Shown: positions 19,633-32,108, numbered from the stretch's first letter. The stretch: DNA of 64,000 bases from Acinetobacter halotolerans (GCF_004208515.1 NZ_SGIM01000001.1:248001-312000), one strand, 5' to 3'. The notes: a model not told the origin generated them from the sequence alone. Numbers and translations are program-made.

Positions 19633-20175
19633 TTGCCAAGCAAAGCGTTTGAAACCCTACCAAATATTTATTTGGTAGGGCCAATGGGGGCAGGAAAAAC
19701 AACGGTTGGTCGACATTTAGCAGAGCTGTTAGGGCGTGATTTTATTGATAGTGATCATGAGATTGAGCGTAAGACAGGAGCTACTATTCCATGGATATTC
19801 GAAAAAGAAGGTGAAGTGGGATTTCGTTTGCGTGAAACCAATGTGTTGAACGATCTCACTGCCCGTTCTGCACTTGTGTTAGCGACAGGTGGCGGTGTGG
19901 TCACACAACCGAGCAATCGAGAATTTTTAAAGCAACGCGGCATTGTTGTTTATTTATATACTCCTGTAGAACTTCAACTACAGCGTACCTATCGCGATAA
20001 AAATCGTCCATTACTACAAGTAGACAATCCCGAACAAAAACTGCGAGATTTATTGGCCTTGCGTGATCCTTTGTATCGTGAGGTTGCAGACTATATAATC
20101 GAGACAAATCAAGGCGCAGCACGGGATTTAGCGCAGCGGATTCTACAGGTTATTTTATCTAAACAAATTAAGTAA
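19633..20175 (+). CDS. aroK: Shikimate kinase
   Basis: 180 residues. It phosphorylates shikimate at C3 in the chorismate pathway. The Walker A motif [11 protein letters not shown] lies at residues 17-27; the D-x-D ([11 protein letters not shown]) and glycine-rich GGGVV segments of the shikimate site are present. The start is a TTG after an AGGTGG sequence, since no in-frame ATG lies before the conserved N-terminus. It lies 37 nt behind pilQ and 20 nt before aroB, the standard pilQ-aroK-aroB order. Confidence 0.94.
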   Translation: MPSKAFETLPNIYLVGPMGAGKTTVGRHLAELLGRDFIDSDHEIERKTGATIPWIFEKEGEVGFRLRETNVLNDLTARSALVLATGGGVVTQPSNREFLKQRGIVVYLYTPVELQLQRTYRDKNRPLLQVDNPEQKLRDLLALRDPLYREVADYIIETNQGAARDLAQRILQVILSKQIK

Positions 20176-20195
20176 TTCTCGAGTTGGTTTTAATT

Positions 20196-21278
20196 ATGCA
20201 AACGTTATACGTTGAGTTAGGTGATCGTCGCTATCCAATTTTTATTGGAAGTCATTTGGACCCAAAACAATTGCTTGAACCTTATCTACATGGGCGGCAA
20301 GTAATGTTGGTGTCAAATACCACGGTGGCGCCGCTTTATTTGCAGCATTATGCCGACGCATTAACCCAACTCGATAAGCAAGTTGCACAATGCATATTGC
20401 TAGATGGTGAGCAATACAAAGATATTCAACATTTAAATTTAATTTTTGATGCTTTATTAGAAGCAGGTTTTAACCGAGATTGTACGGTTTTAGCATTGGG
20501 TGGTGGTGTCGTAGGGGATATGGCAGGTTTTGCTTCAGCGTGTTTTCAACGTGGGGTGAATTTTGTACAGGTGCCGACCACTTTATTGTCACAAGTCGAT
20601 TCAAGTGTTGGTGGGAAAACAGGCATCAATCATCCTTTGGGCAAGAACATGTTAGGTGCTTTCCAGCAACCACAAGTAGTGCTAGCTGATATGGCACAGC
20701 TTGATAGCTTACCCGATCGGGAGCTTTCAGCAGGTCTTGCTGAAGTGATTAAATATGCTTTATTGGGCGATGTGGATTTCTTATTGTGGTTAGAGCAAAA
20801 CATGGATGCTTTAGTTGCTAGAGATGCAAATTTACTAGCAGAAGCCGTGTATCGCTCTTGTGCGCATAAAGCCAGAATTGTTGCCAATGATGAAAAAGAA
20901 CAAGGCGAACGTGCATTGCTCAATTTAGGTCACACCTTTGGTCATGCCATTGAATCCTATTTGGGTTATGGGGTGTGGTTGCATGGTGAAGCCGTTGCGA
21001 CAGGTATGGTGATGGCGGCAGATTTGTCGCACCGTCTTGGTTGGATTTCAGCTGAGGATTTGCAGCGTACAAAAAAAATCATTCAACGTGCTCATTTACC
21101 GATATCATGTCCAAAAATTCCATTGGATGAATTTTTGGCTTACATGTCGCATGACAAAAAAGTCTTAAATGGTCAGCTGCGCTTAGTTTTGCTTGAAAAA
21201 TTAGGGCAAGCCATAATTACGAAAGATTTTGATGTTGAGCTTATGAAGCAAGCTATTTTAGCAAATCAATCTGCATAA
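20196..21278 (+). CDS. aroB: 3-dehydroquinate synthase
   Basis: 360 residues from the ATG at 20196. An in-frame TTG 12 nt upstream adds only four residues absent from relatives. It is an NAD-dependent enzyme cyclising DAHP to 3-dehydroquinate in the shikimate pathway. Motifs are the NAD-binding [31 protein letters not shown], and metal ligands within [14 protein letters not shown] and [10 protein letters not shown]. Complete and of normal length. Confidence 0.96.
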   Translation: MQTLYVELGDRRYPIFIGSHLDPKQLLEPYLHGRQVMLVSNTTVAPLYLQHYADALTQLDKQVAQCILLDGEQYKDIQHLNLIFDALLEAGFNRDCTVLALGGGVVGDMAGFASACFQRGVNFVQVPTTLLSQVDSSVGGKTGINHPLGKNMLGAFQQPQVVLADMAQLDSLPDRELSAGLAEVIKYALLGDVDFLLWLEQNMDALVARDANLLAEAVYRSCAHKARIVANDEKEQGERALLNLGHTFGHAIESYLGYGVWLHGEAVATGMVMAADLSHRLGWISAEDLQRTKKIIQRAHLPISCPKIPLDEFLAYMSHDKKVLNGQLRLVLLEKLGQAIITKDFDVELMKQAILANQSA

Positions 21279-21303
21279 TGAATCACTAAGGGAAAGCATA
21301 GCT

Positions 21304-22167
21304 GTGTCACGATCAATTTGGCAAAATATTCAACAATATAGCTGGCTGGTTTTTGCATTGGCTTGTTTAATTGCCGCATTGATATTTTGGGGTGTTACCG
21401 ATAGTGATGCCTTAGTGGAAGTTGAGCAACCATCTAAAATTGAAGTTCCCGTGCAGATACAGCCTGAAAAAGTTGCAGCTACAACGCATTTGGGTGCGCT
21501 TGCAGACGCGGTGCGCCCTTTGGATTTAACTGCTCGAGTTGTTGTAACCAATGAACATACCCCAGAATTTCGTGGCACTAAATTCGTCAAAGAAAATCAA
21601 CGTCAGTGGGTGATGGAGATTTTTCGTAGTTCCAATGAGGCCATCATTAAAAACTTTTTGTTAAATCGTGCAGATCGCAAAAAGTTCATCTATTTTCGTT
21701 TGAGCGGTCAGGATCAAGTCGAGCAATATGTTTTGGCGTATGGTGTGTTCTCTAGTGCAGAAGACGCAAATCGTCAATTTTCGCAATTGAATTTAACACT
21801 TCCTGAATCTATCCAACCGAAAGCTCAACGACTCGCAACTTATGTGGATTTTGTCAACGATTTAGGTGCTGATGAAATGAAATTGGCGACCAACCAACTA
21901 TATGCAATTCAGTTGAAACCTGCTGCTTTGCCTCGAGTTGATGAGTCTTTATTAATGGGAAGTCAATCATCGTCGACAACATCGGTAAATAATGGTGCAG
22001 CCAATGCATCTACAACTGTGAAAACGACGGTAACTCAACGTGATGCACAAGGAAATGTGGTCAATGTTCAGCAAAATCATTCTACGGCTCCAGCACCTTC
22101 AAATGCTGAAAAAATAAAAGAAAATTCAGACTCTTCAAGAAGAGAAATCAGCGATCCATTTAATTAG
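21304..22167 (+). CDS. SPOR-like single-pass membrane protein in the position of DamX
   Basis: 287 residues with a GTG start. One membrane helix lies at about residues 14-30 (WLVFALACLIAALIFWG), with a periplasmic region behind it. Residues of about 95-185 contain a SPOR-like fold: WVMEIFRSSNE, then YVLAYGVFSSAEDANRQFSQL near the end. The C-terminal 80 residues are Ser/Thr/Asn/Gln rich and probably disordered. SPOR domains bind denuded glycan at the septum. Position right after aroKB is where E. coli has damX, which also encodes a SPOR protein, so a division role is plausible. The SPOR assignment is from sequence appearance only. Confidence 0.75.
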   Translation: MSRSIWQNIQQYSWLVFALACLIAALIFWGVTDSDALVEVEQPSKIEVPVQIQPEKVAATTHLGALADAVRPLDLTARVVVTNEHTPEFRGTKFVKENQRQWVMEIFRSSNEAIIKNFLLNRADRKKFIYFRLSGQDQVEQYVLAYGVFSSAEDANRQFSQLNLTLPESIQPKAQRLATYVDFVNDLGADEMKLATNQLYAIQLKPAALPRVDESLLMGSQSSSTTSVNNGAANASTTVKTTVTQRDAQGNVVNVQQNHSTAPAPSNAEKIKENSDSSRREISDPFN

Positions 22168-22171
22168 TAAC

Positions 22172-22227
22172 GCACCAATATGATGCTCTGGTGTTTACTT
22201 TTGTGGCATTGAGCTGCTTTTTGGTGC
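22172..22227 (+). promoter_or_regulatory. Two candidate NtrC-binding sites
   Basis: GCACCAATATGATGC (22172-22186) and GCTGCTTTTTGGTGC (22213-22227) each match 12 of 15 positions of the classical enteric NtrC site GCACCATTTTGGTGC. Their centres are 41 nt apart, about four helical turns, and lie some 120-160 nt upstream of the predicted start from the sigma-54-like promoter. This is the usual enhancer arrangement. I compared by eye with the known consensus only; no search was run. Confidence 0.45.
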
Positions 22228-22314
22228 ATTTTTACTCATTCTGTGATTGCGCTCCACCACTATAATTTAAAGTTATTTTAATTTTTTTAATGATTTAGTA
22301 AATTTATGCTTAAT

Positions 22315-22330
22315 TGGCATGCTTTTTGCT
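22315..22330 (+). promoter_or_regulatory. Candidate sigma-54 promoter for gltBD
   Basis: TGGCATGCTTTTTGCT matches the -24/-12 consensus TGGCACG-N4-TTGCW at all but one fixed position, with the correct 12-nt GG-to-GC spacing. The predicted transcription start is near 22341, leaving a leader of about 280 nt before gltB. The long leader is a caution. Confidence 0.5.
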
Positions 22331-22621
22331 ATTTTGTGGTGCTATTTTGTCTGTTCATCATCTTTTCCTTTGCTAAATGGTTCATTAATTTAGTGAAATG
22401 GAAAGTTTTCTGCTTTACAAAGCCTTTCTAAGGTGTAATAACTGAAAACACTTTATATGGTAAATGCGCTGATTCTTGGAAAAGAAAGGCGTATATTGCA
22501 AATCCGCCAGTAAAAATGTTTTCGCGAAGCATTGAACTTTATATGAGTTAATCGGCAATATCGCAGAAAATGAATTGATTGTTTGTTGCTCGAAAGAGCC
22601 ATGTTTAAAGAAGGGTACGCT

Positions 22622-25600
22622 ATGCACATGCCATCGCCTAATACTGTAGCTCCCGCTCAAGGTTTATATCAACCTGATGAGTTTAAGGATAACTGTGGTT
22701 TCGGTTTGATCGCCCACATGAAAGGTGAATCAAGTCATCATTTAGTTGAAACCGCGATTCACAGTTTAAGTTGCATGACGCACCGTGGTGGTATTGCCGC
22801 TGATGGTAAGACAGGAGATGGGTGCGGACTATTATTGGCTATGCCGAAACAATTTTTCCGTGATGAAGCGCTGAAACTCGGGGTAAACCTAACAGAGATT
22901 TTTGCTGCGGGTACCGTATTTTTAAATATTGATCCTGCGCTTGCTCAGAACGCAAAGAATATTCTCAATAAAGAAATTGAAGCGGAAGGTCTAAAGGTTG
23001 CAACATGGCGTGTTGTGCCAACGAATAACGATGCTTTAGGTGAAATTGCATTACAGTCTTTGCCTGTTTTTGAACAGATCCTTGTGAACTGTCCAATGGG
23101 TGTAACTGAGGTTGAATTTAACCGTAAACTTTTTTTAGCACGTCGTCGTGCAGAACAACAATTACAAAATGATCCATTATTTTATGTCACCACATTAGCA
23201 ACAACGGTGATTACTTATAAAGGTCTAATGATGCCAGCAGCAATTGCTGACTTCTATACAGACTTAGCTGATGAGCGTTTGACTTCACATATTGTGGTGT
23301 TCCATCAGCGTTTCTCGACCAATACTTTGCCGCGTTGGCCATTGGCTCAACCGTTCCGTTATCTTGCGCATAATGGTGAGATCAACACGATTACCGCGAA
23401 TCGTAACTGGGCATTGGCACGTACTCCAAAATTTGAAAATCCATTATTGCCAGGTTTAACTGAATTGAATCCGATTGTGAACCGTACAGGTTCGGATTCT
23501 TCAAGCCTAGATAATATGCTAGAAATCTTGGTGGGCGGTGGCATGGATTTATTCCGTGCACTTCGTATGCTTGTACCACCAGCATGGCAAAACGTTGAAA
23601 CTTTAGATGCTGATTTGCGTGCTTTCTATGAGTTTAACTCGAAACATATGGAAGCATGGGATGGCCCAGCAGGTTTAGTGGTTCAAGATGGTCGCCATGC
23701 GATCTGTATGCTGGATCGTAATGGTTTACGTCCAGCGCGTTGGGTGATCACAAAAAATGATTACATCACCTTGGCGTCTGAAATTGGCGTATGGGATTAC
23801 CAACCTGAAGATGTTGTGTCGAAAGGTCGTGTCGGTCCAGGTCAAATCCTCGTTGTCGATACATTGACAGGTAAAGTCCTTGACACTAAAGATGTCAGCA
23901 ACCACCTGAAAAACATGCGTCCATACCGTGAATGGTTGCGTGATCATTCTATTCGCTTGAAAGCAAACCCTGAGCTTGAAGAACAGCTTATTGATCAAGG
24001 CCTCACTGGTGACGCACTAAAAGCTGCTCAAAAAATGTTCATGGTGACATTTGAGGAACGCGATCAATTGTTACGCCCAATCGCTGAAAGTGGTCAAGAA
24101 GCTGTCGGCTCTATGGGCGATGATACCCCGATGGCGGTATTGTCACGTCAAGTACGTCATGTCTCTGATTATTTCCGCCAACAGTTTGCGCAAGTGACCA
24201 ATCCACCAATCGATCCATTACGTGAATCAATTGTGATGTCATTGGAAACGTGTATTGGTCGTGAACAGAATGTGTTTGAACAAGGGCCTGAGCATGCTGA
24301 CCGTATCATCATCGCTAGTCCTGTATTATCAAATGCGAAGATGCAATTGCTACGTGATGTGGAAAAAGAACGTGACGGTTACGCAGTTGTAGATATTGAT
24401 CTGAACTATGCTGAAACTGAAGGTTTGCAAGCAGCGATTACGCGCATTTGTGAAGAAGCTGCACAAGCGGTTCGTGACGGTAAAACGCTGATTGTATTAT
24501 CGGATAAAAACTTCCGTGAGGGTTTCTTACCTGCAAACTCTGCATTGGCAACAGGTGCGGTACATCATCATTTAATCAAGACCGGTTTACGTACTGACGC
24601 GAATATCTTGGTTGAAACAGGTTATGCACGTGATCCACATCAATTTGCAGTGTTACTTGGTTTTGGCGCAACCGCGATTTATCCATATTTAGCTTATGAT
24701 GTGATCAATGATTTGATCGCCAAGGGTGAATTGTTGGGTGACCCAATCTACGCGCAAGCAAATTTCCGTAAGGGAATCGAGAAAGGTTTACTGAAAGTTC
24801 TTTCTAAGATGGGGATTTCTACTGTCGCTTCTTATCGTGGTGGTCAATTGTTTGAAGCAGTTGGTTTATCTTCAGAAGTGGTGGATCAATGTTTCCTTGG
24901 CGTACCAAGCCGTATTCAAGGTGCGACATTTGCAGATTTAGAGAAAGACCAGAAAAAATTGGCGATCACTGCTTGGCAACATCGCAAGCCAATTGATCAA
25001 GGTGGTTTGCTCAAATTTGTATTTGGTAAGGAATACCATGCATTTAACCCAGATGTAATTAACACCTTACACAAAGCAGTTCGTTCAGGTCAGTACCAAG
25101 ACTTTAAAGAATATGCAGAGTTAGTTAATAATCGTCCAATTGCTACGATTCGTGATTTATTCAAGTTAAAAACCAGCAATTCGATTGCATTAGATCAAGT
25201 TGAAAGCATAGAAGAAATTCTTCCACGTTTCGACTCTGCTGGTATGTCTTTAGGTGCATTATCACCAGAAGCACATGAAGCAATTGCGATTGCAATGAAT
25301 ACCATCGGTGGTCGTTCAAACTCAGGTGAGGGCGGTGAAGATCCTGCGCGTTATGGCACGATTCGTAACTCGAAAATCAAACAAATTGCATCAGGTCGTT
25401 TCGGTGTTACACCAGCCTATTTAACTTCTGCTGAAGTGTTGCAGATCAAAGTGGCACAAGGTGCAAAACCGGGTGAGGGTGGTCAGTTACCAGGTGGTAA
25501 AGTGAATGGCTTAATTGCACGTTTACGTTACTCAGTTCCTGGTGTGACTTTGATTTCACCTCCACCGCATCACGATATTTATTCGATCGAAGATTTATCG

Positions 25601-27106
25601 CAATTGATTTTTGACTTGAAACAAGTCAATCCACAAGCGATGGTGTCTGTCAAACTGGTGTCTGAACCAGGTGTCGGTACGATTGCGGCGGGTGTAGCAA
25701 AAGCATATGCCGACTTCATTACCATTTCAGGTTATGACGGCGGTACCGCAGCATCGCCACTTTCATCCATTCATCATGCGGGTTCGCCATGGGAATTGGG
25801 TTTAAGTGAAGCGCATCAGGCCCTTCGTGTGAATGATCTGCGTGGTAAAGTCCGTGTGCAAACTGATGGTGGTTTGAAAACAGGTCTTGATGTGATTAAA
25901 GCTGCAATCTTAGGTGCCGAAAGCTTCGGTTTTGGTTCTACTCCAATGATTGCCCTTGGTTGTAAATACTTACGTATTTGCCATTTAAATAACTGTGCGA
26001 CTGGTGTTGCTACTCAGCAAGATCATTTGCGTGAAGAGCATTACATTGGCGAGCCACAAATGCTGATTAACTTCTTCAGATTTATTGCTGAAGAAACACG
26101 TGAATTGTTGGCTGCGTTGGGTGTTGCATCACTGAAAGACTTGATTGGTCGTGTCGATTTGCTTGAAGTGATTTCTGGTGAAACTGAAAAACATGCGCAT
26201 TTGGATTTGAGTGCGTTATTGACCTCTCACCCTTCAGCTGAAGGCAAGGCTCAATATTGCCAAGTGCAAGGCAATGCACCTTTTGATAAAGGTTTATTGG
26301 CTGAACAAATGGTGGCAGAGATGTTGCCAGCGATTGAGGCGGGTACTGGCGGTTCATTTAACTTCAGAGTAGGGAACTGTGATCGCTCGATCGGCGCACG
26401 TATTTCGGGTGAAATTGCTCGTCGTTACGGCAACTTGAGCATGGAAAGTAGCCCAGTGGTGATGAATCTTGTCGGTACGGCAGGTCAGTCATTGGGTGTC
26501 TGGAATGCGGGTGGTTTGCATATCAAACTTGAAGGTGATGCCAACGACTATGTCGGTAAAGGTATGGCTGGTGGTTGTGTGTCGATCTTCCCACCGAAAG
26601 GTTCACCTTTCCAAACTCAAAATACTGCGATTATTGGTAATACCTGTTTATATGGTGCGACTGGCGGTAAGCTCTTTGCAGCGGGTACTGCGGGCGAGCG
26701 TTTCGCAGTTCGTAACTCAGGCGCTTTTGCGGTAATTGAAGGTGCAGGCGACCATTGTTGTGAATACATGACTGGCGGTGTTGTGACTGTACTCGGTAAA
26801 GTGGGTCATAACTTTGGTGCTGGTATGACAGGTGGTTTCGCTTATGTACTCGACCTTGATAATGACTTTGTTGACTACTATAACCATGAACTCATTGACT
26901 TGAATCGTATTTCGACTGAGGCGATGGAAGATCATAAAGAAAACCTACTTCGTATTCTTGATGAACATATTCAAGAGACAGGTAGTGCTTGGGCCTATAA
27001 AATCCGTAATGAGTTCGACTTCTATAGTCGTAAATTCTGGCTTGTAAAACCAAAAGCTGCTAATTTGCAAACGCTTTTGAAAAAGACACAAGCTGATCCA
27101 CAATAA
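22622..27106 (+). CDS. gltB: Glutamate synthase (NADPH) large subunit
   Basis: 1494 residues from the ATG at 22622, which has an AAGGG ribosome-binding site; an upstream in-frame ATG at 22601 lacks one. With GltD it converts glutamine and 2-oxoglutarate to two glutamates. Residues 1-24 are a propeptide and Cys25 (NCGFGLIAH) is the class II amidotransferase nucleophile. Then come the central and FMN-binding synthase domains ([24 protein letters not shown]). The 3Fe-4S motif is C-x5-C-x4-C in [12 protein letters not shown], and the C-terminal glutamate synthase beta-helix holds the GTAGQSLG and GATGG repeats. Confidence 0.97.
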   Translation: MHMPSPNTVAPAQGLYQPDEFKDNCGFGLIAHMKGESSHHLVETAIHSLSCMTHRGGIAADGKTGDGCGLLLAMPKQFFRDEALKLGVNLTEIFAAGTVFLNIDPALAQNAKNILNKEIEAEGLKVATWRVVPTNNDALGEIALQSLPVFEQILVNCPMGVTEVEFNRKLFLARRRAEQQLQNDPLFYVTTLATTVITYKGLMMPAAIADFYTDLADERLTSHIVVFHQRFSTNTLPRWPLAQPFRYLAHNGEINTITANRNWALARTPKFENPLLPGLTELNPIVNRTGSDSSSLDNMLEILVGGGMDLFRALRMLVPPAWQNVETLDADLRAFYEFNSKHMEAWDGPAGLVVQDGRHAICMLDRNGLRPARWVITKNDYITLASEIGVWDYQPEDVVSKGRVGPGQILVVDTLTGKVLDTKDVSNHLKNMRPYREWLRDHSIRLKANPELEEQLIDQGLTGDALKAAQKMFMVTFEERDQLLRPIAESGQEAVGSMGDDTPMAVLSRQVRHVSDYFRQQFAQVTNPPIDPLRESIVMSLETCIGREQNVFEQGPEHADRIIIASPVLSNAKMQLLRDVEKERDGYAVVDIDLNYAETEGLQAAITRICEEAAQAVRDGKTLIVLSDKNFREGFLPANSALATGAVHHHLIKTGLRTDANILVETGYARDPHQFAVLLGFGATAIYPYLAYDVINDLIAKGELLGDPIYAQANFRKGIEKGLLKVLSKMGISTVASYRGGQLFEAVGLSSEVVDQCFLGVPSRIQGATFADLEKDQKKLAITAWQHRKPIDQGGLLKFVFGKEYHAFNPDVINTLHKAVRSGQYQDFKEYAELVNNRPIATIRDLFKLKTSNSIALDQVESIEEILPRFDSAGMSLGALSPEAHEAIAIAMNTIGGRSNSGEGGEDPARYGTIRNSKIKQIASGRFGVTPAYLTSAEVLQIKVAQGAKPGEGGQLPGGKVNGLIARLRYSVPGVTLISPPPHHDIYSIEDLSQLIFDLKQVNPQAMVSVKLVSEPGVGTIAAGVAKAYADFITISGYDGGTAASPLSSIHHAGSPWELGLSEAHQALRVNDLRGKVRVQTDGGLKTGLDVIKAAILGAESFGFGSTPMIALGCKYLRICHLNNCATGVATQQDHLREEHYIGEPQMLINFFRFIAEETRELLAALGVASLKDLIGRVDLLEVISGETEKHAHLDLSALLTSHPSAEGKAQYCQVQGNAPFDKGLLAEQMVAEMLPAIEAGTGGSFNFRVGNCDRSIGARISGEIARRYGNLSMESSPVVMNLVGTAGQSLGVWNAGGLHIKLEGDANDYVGKGMAGGCVSIFPPKGSPFQTQNTAIIGNTCLYGATGGKLFAAGTAGERFAVRNSGAFAVIEGAGDHCCEYMTGGVVTVLGKVGHNFGAGMTGGFAYVLDLDNDFVDYYNHELIDLNRISTEAMEDHKENLLRILDEHIQETGSAWAYKIRNEFDFYSRKFWLVKPKAANLQTLLKKTQADPQ

Positions 27107-27144
27107 TTCTACGACTGCAAAGACATAGGCAGGTGCAGAGGTGA

Positions 27145-28599
<1,455 letters not shown>

Positions 28600-28627
28600 T
28601 TCAGAACTGTTTAAACAAGACACCTAT

Positions 28628-28657
28628 AAAGCCTGCTATATGCAGGCTTTATTTTTT
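28628..28657 (+). terminator. Rho-independent terminator of gltBD
   Basis: Perfect 9-bp stem AAAGCCTGC / GCAGGCTTT with a 5-nt loop and a following ATTTTTT tract. Confidence 0.92.
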
Positions 28658-28746
28658 CACTTTATCTTTTTGGTCTTTTTTGCCAGTTCAATAAGCTTTT
28701 TTGCCCTGTCATTAGGGTTATATCCAGCGTATTACTGAATGTCAGT

Positions 28747-29661
28747 ATGGAAATGGTGCAGGCAATCAAAATGGCTCTTGCAAAGACTACCACAGAAAAG
28801 AATTATCTAAATCGTCCCAAAGCATTAGGGATTACCGTACGACGTTTGCAGTTTAATCCTAAAAAAATTAAGCGACATTATTTTGCGAATTCACCTGTGA
28901 TGTCGCATCTCTTGACTGCACTTTCCTCAACGTTCCCGATCGGTGAACAGTTTTTTGTCAACAGTGTTCGCAATGTTCGAGACAAAGTTCAAGATCCACA
29001 ATTACAAGCGCAGATCGCTGCATTTATTGGGCAGGAAGCGATGCATTCCAAAGCGCATACCGAGTTTAATGATGCATGGCGGCGTGATGATTATAATCTT
29101 GATCGTTTTCAAACTTGGATTGCCAAACAGGATGAATCATTAAGAAAAGCGCATCCAAAACTTCAACTTGCTTTGACCTGTGCTTTTGAACATTTCACCG
29201 CAATGTTAGGGGGCTATATTCTTAAACATCCTGAGGTTTTAAGCACTTTGGATGAGGATGCAATGAAGCTATGGGTTTGGCATGCAATTGAGGAAATCGA
29301 GCATCGTTCAGTGGCATTTGATGTTTATGAAGAGGTGTATGGGGATGATCGAATTCGACGTTTGCTGATGCGTAGTGTCACCACTGGTTTTGCGAGTTTG
29401 GTTTTTTATGGAACAACACGTTTGATCTGGCAAGATAAGTGGAAAAGTTTACCGAAAGTTGGTGGGAATTTATTTGGACTATACCTGTTGAGCAAAATGC
29501 TGATTCAATTGATTCCTGAATATTTATCATATTATCAAGCTGATTTTCATCCAGCCAAACATGATTACACGCGACTGGTAAACGATTGGAAAATACGTAT
29601 GGCAGATGAATATGGCATGATTAGTTTTCAGGAAGAGAGTGCTTCAAAGATTTATAGTTAA
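28747..29661 (+). CDS. Metal-dependent hydrolase-like protein (PF10118 type)
   Basis: 304 residues of all-helical ferritin-like character. Putative metal ligands sit in spaced helices: FIGQEAMHSKAHTEFN (about residues 94-109), CAFEHFTAMLG (about 148-158) and WHAIEEIEHRSVAFDVYEEV (about 178-197). This E/H pattern is that of the family annotated as predicted metal-dependent hydrolases, whose true reaction is largely unknown. A hydrophobic patch near residues 220-235 might contact the membrane. The gene stands alone between two terminators. I do not assign a substrate. Confidence 0.8.
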   Translation: MEMVQAIKMALAKTTTEKNYLNRPKALGITVRRLQFNPKKIKRHYFANSPVMSHLLTALSSTFPIGEQFFVNSVRNVRDKVQDPQLQAQIAAFIGQEAMHSKAHTEFNDAWRRDDYNLDRFQTWIAKQDESLRKAHPKLQLALTCAFEHFTAMLGGYILKHPEVLSTLDEDAMKLWVWHAIEEIEHRSVAFDVYEEVYGDDRIRRLLMRSVTTGFASLVFYGTTRLIWQDKWKSLPKVGGNLFGLYLLSKMLIQLIPEYLSYYQADFHPAKHDYTRLVNDWKIRMADEYGMISFQEESASKIYS

Positions 29662-29730
29662 CAGGTACAACCTTACCAACAAATAAGAATAAAATTTTAG
29701 ACATGCAGATTTAAACACTTTGCTTAGTGA

Positions 29731-29768
29731 GGCATTACATCTAAACCTTGATGTAATGCCATTTTTTT
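29731..29768 (+). terminator. Rho-independent terminator after the PF10118-type gene
   Basis: Perfect 11-bp stem GGCATTACATC / GATGTAATGCC with an 8-nt loop and a following T run. Confidence 0.92.
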
Positions 29769-29877
29769 ATTTAAAGAGAAATAAAACAACTTTAATAAAC
29801 TTTACACAGCGCACAAAAAATCACACTACAATGAATTATCGTGAAAAAATATAAAGAAAAACTTGAGGATAAACTTT

Positions 29878-30468
29878 ATGAAAGCTATGAAACAAACCGC
29901 CCTAGCAACCGTATTGGCAAGCAGTTTATTGTTTACAGGTTGTGGTTATAACACCTTGCAAGTCAAAGATGAAGCCGTCATCGCATCTTGGTCTGAAGTA
30001 CAAAACCAATACCAACGACGTGCTGATCTTGTTCCAAACCTAGTCAATGTAGTGAAAGGTTATGCCAAACACGAGGAACAAGTTTTGGTGGAAGTGACTC
30101 AAGCACGCTCTAACGTGGCAGGTTTAAAAGTTGATAAAGAAGTCTTAGAAGACCCAGCCTTGTTTGAAAAATACCAACAAGCGCAAAGTCAACTTACAAG
30201 TGCATTGTCACGTTTAATCGCTGTTTCAGAAAACTATCCTGATCTCAAAGCCAATGAAAACTTCCGTGATCTACAAGCACAGCTCGAAGGAACGGAAAAC
30301 CGTATCGCTGTAGCGCGTAATCGTTATATTACGACTGTTCAAGATTACAATGCCTATGCACGTCAATTCCCGCAAGTGATGACAGCGAAAGTGATCGGGA
30401 TGAAAACCAAAGAAAACTTCAAGGCAGAAGCTTCTGCTGAGCAAGCGCCAACTGTTTCTTTTAACTAA
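29878..30468 (+). CDS. lemA: LemA family lipoprotein
   Basis: 196 residues from the ATG at 29878, with GAGG 9-13 nt upstream; an in-frame TTG at 29863 precedes the ribosome-binding site and is rejected. The N-terminus is a lipoprotein signal with lipobox LFTGC (Cys22). The body is the LemA helical bundle, with the typical QNQYQRRADLVPNLVNVVKGY and NRYITTVQDYNAYARQFP segments. Molecular function of LemA is unclear. It is the first gene of a lemA-TPM-TPM operon, a recurrent trio in bacteria. Confidence 0.92.
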   Translation: MKAMKQTALATVLASSLLFTGCGYNTLQVKDEAVIASWSEVQNQYQRRADLVPNLVNVVKGYAKHEEQVLVEVTQARSNVAGLKVDKEVLEDPALFEKYQQAQSQLTSALSRLIAVSENYPDLKANENFRDLQAQLEGTENRIAVARNRYITTVQDYNAYARQFPQVMTAKVIGMKTKENFKAEASAEQAPTVSFN

Positions 30469-30492
30469 ATTGGCATTGTGGGGAGTTACTGT

Positions 30493-31554
30493 ATGATGAA
30501 AACGTCAAAGCAAGTATGGACGCAGCGAATTTATGCTGTTTTCATCCTTCTTTTTACAACACTTTGTTTTCAACATACGGTGTGGGCGGAGCAAGCAACG
30601 GCAACAGATCAAAGTGATGTATTGATTGCCGGCAAAATTATCCAAGAGCAACAAAAAAATCAATCCACTGCACCGGCCAGTAGCAATGATACTGCTCCAG
30701 ACCTACCCAAGGTTGCAGATGATATGGCTGAGGGGGAGTCTATACGCGGCTTACCCACTTTAAATCAGCCAGTCATTGATCAAGCCAATATATTGAGTGC
30801 TACTGAAACGCAGCAATTGAACCAAAAAATTCTCAGTCTCTATCAGCAGGGCAAGGCGCAAATTGGTGTAATTATTGTGCCGACTACAGGGCAGGAAGCA
30901 ATTTTTGACTTTGCTTTAAGGACAGGTGAAAAATGGCAACTGGGTTCTGCTAAACGCGATAATGGCTTACTTATTGCGATTGCGGTTAATGATCGTAACA
31001 TTCAAATTCTGACGGGCTATGGTTTGGAAGGGGTTTTACCTGATGTGGTGCTGAGTCGGATTATTCGCAATCAAATTACGCCAGCATTTAAACAAGGTCA
31101 GTATGCGCAAGGTATTGCGGCTGGTTTGGATGAGATTACCCGAATCGTCAATTTAGATCCAGAAGTCGCACAACAAGCTGCACAGGAATTAAAAGAGCGT
31201 CATGAACAAGCACTTCATCAGCAACAAGCCAAAGAAAATAGTCTTTCAATGGCACTTTTTATCTTGATTGCTGGTGTTGTGGGTTCATTGATTGTGGGTA
31301 AACGTTTAAGTGCATCTACTGCGGGGGTTGCAGCAGCCGTCGCTGGTTTGGTCAATGGGGCTGGCGTATTGATGAGCTTGTTGCTAGGTATTGGTGTGTT
31401 CTTTTTATTGATTACCTCACTGGCACAACTGATTTTCCAAGCCTTTTTATCAGGCGGCGGACGTGGCGGTGGTGGTTTTGGGGGCGGAAGTGGTGGTGGA
31501 TATCGTGGTGGTGGCGGTGGTTTTGGCGGCGGAGGTGCATCAGGCTCATGGTAA
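30493..31554 (+). CDS. TPM-domain membrane protein with glycine-rich tail (YgcG-like)
   Basis: 353 residues from the ATG at 30493, with GGGGAG just upstream. The signal peptide ends around residue 32 (HTVWA). A Ser/Gln/Pro linker precedes a TPM (DUF477, Psb32-like) domain at about residues 90-230 beginning with VIDQANILSATETQQLNQ and containing QIGVIIVPTTGQEAIFDFALR. Two or three membrane helices follow at about 247-315, then a tail of almost pure Gly with Phe, Arg and Tyr (GGGRGGGGFGGG type) ending GASGSW. TPM domains have reported phosphatase activity in plants. The stop overlaps the next gene. Confidence 0.88.
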   Translation: MMKTSKQVWTQRIYAVFILLFTTLCFQHTVWAEQATATDQSDVLIAGKIIQEQQKNQSTAPASSNDTAPDLPKVADDMAEGESIRGLPTLNQPVIDQANILSATETQQLNQKILSLYQQGKAQIGVIIVPTTGQEAIFDFALRTGEKWQLGSAKRDNGLLIAIAVNDRNIQILTGYGLEGVLPDVVLSRIIRNQITPAFKQGQYAQGIAAGLDEITRIVNLDPEVAQQAAQELKERHEQALHQQQAKENSLSMALFILIAGVVGSLIVGKRLSASTAGVAAAVAGLVNGAGVLMSLLLGIGVFFLLITSLAQLIFQAFLSGGGRGGGGFGGGSGGGYRGGGGGFGGGGASGSW

Positions 31555-32108
31555 CTAAGACAGATACAACACAGATTATTACCCAGCCTAAACTGGATGA
31601 GCGTGTCCAACCTAGCTTGAAACGTTGGTTTAAGCATTTTTTATATATTTCTGCGACACATCGCTATTTTAGTAAGCAAGATCGTTTAGAAATAGCTCAG
31701 GCGGTACAGCAAGCTGAGCATGGACATGTTGGTGAGATACAGGTGGTGATAGAGGGGCATATCCCTTGTTCACAAGCTTATCATCAGGATACGCGCTTAC
31801 GTGCGCAACAGCTCTTTGCTGAGTTGGGGGTATGGGATACCGAGTTGAATAGTGGCGTGTTGCTTTACCTAAATCTATGCGAGCGCAAAGTTGAAATTGT
31901 GATTGATCGGGGCTTAAAGAATGCAACAGATACTGAAACTTGGCAGCAGATTTGTCAGTTGATCATCGAAAAACTCAAACAGCAGCAATATCAACAAGGT
32001 GTTTTGGCAGGTATTCAGGAAATCGGTCATGTGTTGGCGATGTATTATGATCAGCCGATTCCTGAACAAACCAATGAGTTGCCTAATGAGCCGATTATTT
32101 TGAATTAA
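31548..32108 (+). CDS. Second TPM-domain protein
   Basis: 186 residues, no signal peptide. TPM-like domain across about residues 35-160: FSKQDRLEIAQAVQQAEHGH, then GEIQVVIEGHIP, NSGVLLYLNLCERKVEIVIDRG, and GVLAGIQEIGHVL. Its ATG overlaps the stop of the preceding TPM gene by 7 nt, so the two are translationally coupled. The pairing of an exported and a cytoplasmic-looking TPM protein behind LemA suggests a shared envelope process that I cannot name. Confidence 0.85.
   Translation: MVTKTDTTQIITQPKLDERVQPSLKRWFKHFLYISATHRYFSKQDRLEIAQAVQQAEHGHVGEIQVVIEGHIPCSQAYHQDTRLRAQQLFAELGVWDTELNSGVLLYLNLCERKVEIVIDRGLKNATDTETWQQICQLIIEKLKQQQYQQGVLAGIQEIGHVLAMYYDQPIPEQTNELPNEPIILN

Larger units (their letters stand above)
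22168..22621. other. Long gltB upstream region
   Basis: 454 nt without a coding gene. It holds two NtrC-like 15-mers (22172-22186 and 22213-22227) and a sigma-54-like -24/-12 promoter (22315-22330), listed separately. Between the promoter and gltB lies a 280-nt stretch with no structure I can name. The first half could also hold a weak terminator for the preceding gene, since GCACCAA near 22172 can pair with TTGGTGC at 22221-22227, just before a T run. Confidence 0.6.
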
